Positions 58,508 through 64,000 of a DNA stretch of 64,000 nt are shown one piece after another. The notes under the pieces were generated by a model. That model did no database searches, was not told the DNA's origin, and was given only the letters and a program-made list of their open reading frames with translations. How positions within the stretch are numbered: position 1 is the first letter of the stretch; each line of letters begins with the position of its first letter. The position numbers were made by a program, and so were the translations under genes. Source of the DNA: Daucus carota subsp. sativus (taxonomy: Eukaryota > Streptophyta > Magnoliopsida > Apiales > Apiaceae); assembly GCF_001625215.2 (NCBI RefSeq), contig NC_030383.2, forward strand, positions 4,352,779-4,416,778. The letters are read 5' to 3'.

Positions 58508-59013
58508 AAAGGTTGCTTCGAGGACTTATAATTGACCTAAAAGATGCGGGAACAGACGGATATTATTGACACCGAAACCGGACAAATGTGAAAATACATT
58601 TTTTTCAGAGTGAGTTATCAACTAATTTAGTTATTTTAATTCTCAATGATTTCATATAAATATATTTTCAATCTAATCATAAATGGATCCACGATTATAT
58701 CCCCATATAAATGGAATAAAATAATGATTGAGATATAAACTCTCTTATAATTATAAAAATAGAATAATAATTTGGAAATTATAATTCCCTCCCGATATTA
58801 TCTGTCATATTGAGAAAAGCAAAACTGCGACAGTATTTTATCCTCTGCATATCACAAAAATATATCTCTTCCCCTCTTATTTTCTCATTTCTTTCGTCTT
58901 CTTTTCGTCATTCTTGGATTTCCTCCTTCTTCTGCACTACTTCCAGGTTGTTTGCTTCGATATCTCTGATCATCATCATGTTATTATTACTATTGACATC
59001 CTTCACTTCTTTC
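58508..59013. other. Intergenic up to the CACTA element
   Basis: AT-rich, then pyrimidine-rich near 58860-58950. No gene is supported. Confidence 0.35.
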
Positions 59014-59029
59014 CACTACTAGAAACAGA

Positions 59030-59580
59030 GCAATAGACATCGGCTCACAACCGATGTTAAAAAATTTTGTAAGCGATGTCTTCGCATGTGTAGAGAAAGG
59101 TCCTACATATTTAACATCGGTTGTGAGCCGATGTTAAATACAAACAAAGACATCGTCTCGCACTTAGTTTCTGATGTCGTTTTTGAATTGTATTACATTT
59201 AATGACAGTATTTCTATCTGAATATTGGTTTATCTCCTGATATATGTCAATTTTAGCATGTCACATTACAGAGAAAATAAGATAAAGACATCGTTTCTTA
59301 AAAACGATATGATGTCCATAGGAACCTCTAACATCACCCCTTTCTAGTTAGCTGATGTAGTAACTTGTTTTAACATGGTTTTTTTTAAGAAATCAATGTT
59401 AAAATAGTACAAAGACATCTCTATTTTAGATTTACCAATGTAATATCAAATTTTTGGTTCTTGTTTGCCTATAAGTAACCGATGTAAAAACTCAATAGGA
59501 CATCATCTTCTTCTAAGGCACTGATGTGTTCTGTGTTTAAAGACATTGTTTTTTTAATTATAACCGTTGTCATTTACATG
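59030..59580. repeat. Subterminal repeats of the CACTA element
   Basis: Many direct and inverted copies of ACATCGGTT-like and ACCGATGT-like words, some decayed (CATCGTTT, TGATGTAG). The clearest pair is CATCGGCTCACAACCGATG near 59040 and CATCGGTTGTGAGCCGATG near 59124, an inverted repeat. In En/Spm such repeats bind the element-encoded TNPA-type protein (family knowledge). Confidence 0.8.
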
Positions 59581-59639
59581 TATCAACATTGATTTATTTT
59601 GTGCCCGCTGTTGCTTTGGTTTACAAGTCACCCCTGCCT

Positions 59640-59760
59640 TTTATATATATATGAACCAAAAAACCAAAATCACCATTCAAGAAACCAACAAAAAACTACC
59701 AATAACCAACCAACCAAAAACTACCAATAACCAACAAATCAAAAACTACCAATAATATCA
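59640..59760. repeat. Imperfect tandem repeat rich in ACCAA
   Basis: Units close to AAAACTACCAATAACCAAC recur three or four times, with shorter ACCAACCAA words around them, within the CACTA 3' part. Confidence 0.75.
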
Positions 59761-60050
59761 CCATTTATATAAATTCCATCCAAACATCCAATATCTTCTA
59801 AAAGTACCATTCAAGAATCCATCCAACATATATAATTCCAAACAATTACCAACCAAATAATACCACTAGTTTCTCCAACCAACCAAAAACTACCAACCTC
59901 ATTAACTAGTACCTATCGATCTGAATCATAAGTACGACATGTCTAGACAAAATGTTATAGCATAATGTTTGAAGATCGATCAAGTACTAGACCAAAATAT
60001 GAGCAGACCAGGATATATACAACTAGCTACTGGACAGGAGGCCATATCTA

Positions 60051-63000
60051 TCACAATTTGTCTTGGATATAGGCAAGCGTCTCTACACGAACCTCATCCA
60101 GCTCCTCCATCTTGTAAGATTTACGACTCTTGTTAGCCCACTGAAAAGTATAAGAAACAGACAACAATAATAGTTAAGCAGCTGTATAAAACAAAAAACC
60201 TAGCAATAATAGTCAAGTACTTGCATCAGAACACCAAATCTATACCTTAGTTATAAAAGTCATTTCTTTATCCTCGATTATATCTTTCATATAGCGCATA
60301 ATCGCGTAACCACATTCACGGCCACCTGGTTGCTTAGGAGATCCCTAATAAAATTAGAGTTTACTATTTATCAGCACAACAAACATAAAATTTGATCTGC
60401 TGATCACTGATATTCAAATGCTAAAATATACTTACAGCCAAATTTTTAATTTTAGGAACAGTGTTTCCCCTTCCAGTCTGAGCTTTAAAAGTCTTAAATG
60501 CACTACAGTAAAGAATGTTTTCGTGTCCTTAGTTTTAGGGACAATAAGAAAATTCAACATAGATACATTTAAATTTGACAAACAAATTTAAAGAATTCAC
60601 CTTAATAATGGTTTTTCCAAGTGAGGAAAATGAGTTGGATGCGACAGAGGATTGAGGATAAAAATTTCACCAGCATAAATTACGACCAAAATCCAATGAT
60701 AACTGTTTTCATTTAAAATTTAAGTAAGGTCAGATTCATCACCAAATCTCAATCAAGAACATGAGATCATAATTACAAAGGCTGTCGAAACTTACTTGAA
60801 ATTATGCGGCATCAAGAACATGCGATCATAGCTGCCATTCATCAACCGCTTAACAACATAAGTTTCAAACTCCTTGTTAAGGTTAAATGTGGCCCCAGGA
60901 TCAATAAAGCCATACACATCCATTTCATTATTCTCACGAATCATACCGTGCAAGTAACTACAAATAAATAAATATTAATAAAATATCACAGTATTTTGCA
61001 ATATTAATATCGAAAATGAAACAAGAATATGGAGTAAAAAAACTTACGACATATGTGCTGTTATTGCAGCTTGGCCAATCTCTTCAAATTTTAATAAAGC
61101 AATTAAATTCTCATGCAATATGTAGATAACCTTATCACAACCAAACACCTCAACGTCACATGGAATTGCAATAGAGTCCCCAGTCTCTTTCATTATGGTT
61201 GTTGCATGTTTATACAACGAGTTAAAACCATTGGGCACACTGTTAGCTACCTCCACTTTCTTAAACTTAGCAACCACATTTCGCATCTCAATTTTGTCTT
61301 TTTTCTTCGATGCATCCTTTCTTGTTTTCTGCAAATAAATAATCAGAACTTCAATAACACATTTTTTTCCTAGAAATAACACAGACACGTAAATAAAACA
61401 CACGTAAATACAATAAAATGGATACAAAGTAAGGAATACCACAGCAGGTGGAATAGTGATCAAGTCCTCTGGCCAAGAAACCATAGAACCAATTGCTTGT
61501 TTCACAGTCTCTAGTTCACCCTCTACTGGCACAGGAAGTAAGGCATCTCCCTGGATGGCTCCGTCCACCGCAACACGAACATGTCCAGGCTGGATAGGCA
61601 CACCATGAACTACAGTATTCAATTCTGTATCATCAAAAATCGTGCCGAATGCAACCTTGTTTTCTATGTTGTCTACAGACAACTCACAGGATCGCGGACC
61701 CTGCATTCAGATAGTATTTATTGTCATGTACATATAGTGTTTTCTATGGACAATTATCTCTCCTGTTTAGTTATAAGTATATATACACAACTTTTTACCT
61801 TCTTTGCGGGTGGAGGGGGGTCCCCACCAACATATTCAATATCGGCATCAACAATCAACTCCTCCCTCAAAGTTGGTGCAGCTGCTGGTATAACCGCTCC
61901 TTGGTTATGTGTTGCTTTCTCTACTGGACAACTGTCTTTGTCCGACAGTGGAGAGGATGTAATATTGGATGCACTAAGAAGAGATTTAAGCGCATTAATC
62001 TCTTGCTTTGTTCTCTCCATTTCCTCCTTGTAACTCTCCATTTCTTGCTTTGTTCTCTCCATCTCCTGTCTTGTTCTCTCCATTTCCTCATCCCTTATAC
62101 GATCACGATCTTCCAGCTCACTCTTGGTAATTCTTCTTTTTTTTTCTTTTGGCAAATCAAACCATAGTTTTGGGGTGATATAACTTCCAATTCCTCGAAC
62201 CCTGCCTGAATGCTCGGGAGTCTCGAGTGCTCTAGTTAATACGTCATCACTTCCAGACGGCTGAAATTCACCTTTTTTCTTCATCTCTAGTAAGTTATCC
62301 TATAAACACCACGTGTGCATTCAGAAAGAAAGCATAAAATGCACATAATTGATTAATAAAACAATTAAAAAACAAAACACAAAGACTATAGCTTACAATT
62401 TTTTTAAGAACATCACTCAACCCGGTATCAACTACCATACCCTCCGCTGTTTGACGTGCCTTCTTCCAGAGAATCGCTCGATCGGGTTTCTCTCCAGGCT
62501 TCAACCTTCCCGCCTTCACCTGATCAGAATGGAAGAGTATTTATAATCATATTAATTATGAAACTGGAAATTACAATAAGAGTAAGGAATTTCGTACTTC
62601 TTCTTCTTCTAAACCAATGTAGCCTTTCCTGGACAGCCGATGTGGATACTTCCGTTGCTCTACTATTTTGCTCTGTTTTGCACGAAGTTTCTGAAAAAAT
62701 AATAGACAATAAAGGAATTAAAGGAAGAATTTAAAATGCAAATGTGATTTAAAAATAAATGTAAAACAATACCATCCACTTATCACTCGTCCTTTCAGCA
62801 ACAAATCTCTTCCAAACATCTTTACCAACAAATCCGTACTTTTTTGGAGGCTTCCGCAGTTTCTTCTTGTCTCCCTTAAATGGAATGACATAATCAGTAG
62901 TCAATTCAGATTTGAATTGTCTCCACTTTGTTCCAGCAGACTTCAGAACAAGCGACTCACATTCCTCAGGAATTTTAAAAGCATTCTGAAACAATTAACA

Positions 63001-63503
63001 ACTATATATAAGTCAACAGTACTAAATATATATATAACACATGAAAATTCATTTACTAAACAATTAACAACTATATATAAGTCTATAGGACTATGTAATT
63101 TTATTATTTTATTAGATTTTACCTGGATATCCATCCACAACTTATTTTTTAATTCACGTTCGACAAATGGCCAGCTTTTAATATCGATCGGAATCATAGT
63201 CCTCGCCAACATTCCTATGTAAGACTGCAAAGTGTGCCTAACTCTTCCCACTGGAACTCCAATATAATTGCATCTAACTTTGAACTTCTTGCCCTGAGCC
63301 TTTTTTACCACCACTTTATACATAGACGAAGGACCTCGAGCACCTCCATATCGTTTTTTTTTAGTTTCTGTAGTAGTAGTTTCTGATTGTGTAATTTCAG
63401 GTTGTGTTTCTTGTCCTGCATCAACCAGCTGATCAGCATTATCCTGCACAGCTGCCGGCTTGGATTTCTTGGATTTCTTAACTTTCTGCTTTTTTGGTGC
63501 CAT
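60051..63503 (-). CDS. CACTA-encoded protein: En/Spm-type plant transposase region fused to a Ulp1-like protease domain
   Basis: Twelve exons: 63503-63123, 62985-62773, 62690-62598, 62519-62397, 62299-61799, 61700-61440, 61328-61048, 60957-60796, 60702-60601, 60502-60436, 60344-60246 and 60140-60051. Every border is GT-AG and the frame is kept throughout, giving 790 aa. Residues 1-30 are basic (MAPKKQKVKKSKKSK). Residues about 55-270 are the Ptta/En/Spm-type plant transposase region (YGGARGPSSMYK, KYGFVGKDVWKRFVAE, RTSDKWM, KAGRLKPGEKPDRAILWKKA). Residues about 320-365 form a Glu/Met/Arg-rich coiled coil. The C-terminal part resembles peptidase C48 (Ulp1), with His674 (YHWILVVI), Gln733 and Cys739 (GGRECGYAIMRYM). 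The expected Asp is Asn689 (FILNPL). It probably acts as the TNPA-like DNA-binding partner; protease activity is uncertain. Confidence 0.8.
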
Positions 63504-63715
63504 TCTTTTCCTTCAATCTGTTGATTCAATATAAGCCAATTGCAGGTGAACAATTATAAAATACAGGTGAATAGTTAGAAAGTAAGCAGGCAAAAGAATA
63601 ACGTTGAAAAATTAAAAAATGCACGTAACACATATTGCAATAGATTAAAGTCTAACAATCAGACATGGTAAAGGCAAATAAAAAGATGCAATATATTAAA
63701 AACAACAAACTTATC

Positions 63716-64000
63716 CTAGGTTGACTTTTTAAGCCAAATTCCCTGAATGTTCTGTCTACAATGACTAACACTATGCTCAAGGGCATCAACATCACATGTG
63801 GGTATAGCAGAGCAGAATGGGGGATTTTCCAAGACCGTGTCTCCTAAATCATCTTCATTATACACATCGTGATAGTCTCGAGTCGTAGAGGTTAATACAA
63901 CAGACCATCTAGCATCAATCGGATCTTCAACGTAAAAAACTTGCTTTACTTGGTCAACAGACACAAATTTATCTTTCTTGTGCCCTTGTCGACTAAAGTC
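63716..64000 (-). CDS. C-terminal end of a TNP2-type CACTA transposase, 5' partial
   Basis: Open from the window edge (DFSRQGHKKDKF...) to a stop at 63716, 94 residues. The block VKQVFYVEDPIDARWSVVLT is typical of the DUF4216 region at the end of plant TNP2/TNPD transposases. The catalytic part lies outside the window. It is upstream of, and in the same orientation as, the 63503-60051 gene, the normal two-gene order of CACTA elements. Confidence 0.8.
   Translation of the reverse strand, partial: DFSRQGHKKDKFVSVDQVKQVFYVEDPIDARWSVVLTSTTRDYHDVYNEDDLGDTVLENPPFCSAIPTCDVDALEHSVSHCRQNIQGIWLKKST

Larger units (their letters stand above)
59014..64000 (-). mobile_element. CACTA (En/Spm) transposon, partial, one end visible
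   Basis: The terminus CACTACTAGAAACAGAG at 59014 is the classic plant CACTA end. Inside it lies a zone of subterminal repeats built on ACATCGG and CCGATGT (59030-59580). Two genes follow in transposon orientation (minus strand): the end of a TNP2-type transposase (64000-63716) and a second, intact 12-exon gene (63503-60051). The other terminus is beyond the window. The three bases TTC at 59011-59013 would be one copy of the 3-bp target duplication. Confidence 0.85.

Overview
The window is plant nuclear DNA from a eudicot, probably an asterid. Genes are split by many short GT-AG introns. The window holds a phytochrome kinase substrate gene, plant alpha-carbonic anhydrases, LRK10-type receptor kinases and NLR-like proteins. 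The AT-rich spaces between genes are full of plant transposon families: Stowaway and Tourist MITEs, hAT, MULE, PIF/Harbinger, CACTA, Helitron and SINE. The family (Apiaceae or another asterid family) cannot be fixed from the sequence alone.

Layout, left to right. 1-1239 is the 3' part of a phytochrome kinase substrate (PKS)-like gene. 2290-6336 is a PIF/Harbinger derivative with TTA target duplications; it keeps an intact two-exon Myb/SANT-like gene but no recognisable DDE transposase. 7236-12424 (minus) is a ten-exon BC10/GT14-type glycosyltransferase with a nested pair of MITEs in its first coding intron. 15163-19869 (minus) and 24006-27137 (plus) form a divergent pair of large, intronless NLR-related genes. 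One has a P-loop ATPase-like region and LRRs. The other has a winged-helix-like segment and LRRs but no nucleotide-binding domain. Each carries its own 11-unit in-frame protein minisatellite.

28773-57035 holds three alpha-carbonic anhydrase paralogues, all on the minus strand (28773-30468, 46349-47923, 55237-57035). They share seven exons with the same intron phases, and all keep the zinc ligands. Between the second and third copies sits a divergent pair of LRK10-like receptor kinases (49692-51958 minus, 52936-54820 plus). Between the first and second copies is a dense transposon zone: two poly(A) retroposons that share a GC-rich hairpin, a SINE with a clean target duplication, a long-TIR element with an internal 188-bp duplication, a Pack-MULE carrying what looks like a FIP1[V] gene fragment, and a 6.3-kb Helitron (37021-43358). 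The Helitron carries fragments of three unrelated host genes (a CbbY-like HAD hydrolase, an R2R3-MYB and a PHT4-type anion transporter), partly with their introns.

The right end (59014 to beyond 64000) is one end of a CACTA (En/Spm) transposon. It includes the terminal inverted repeat, subterminal repeats, the C-terminal end of a TNP2-type transposase, and an intact 12-exon second gene. That gene joins an En/Spm-type plant transposase region to a Ulp1-like cysteine protease domain in which the expected catalytic Asp reads as Asn.

The most interesting points are the divergent complementary half-NLR pair with independent minisatellites, the gene-capturing Helitron and Pack-MULE, the Ulp1-fused CACTA gene, and the carbonic anhydrase cluster interrupted by a receptor-kinase pair. 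All family names rest on motifs read by eye; no database search was run.
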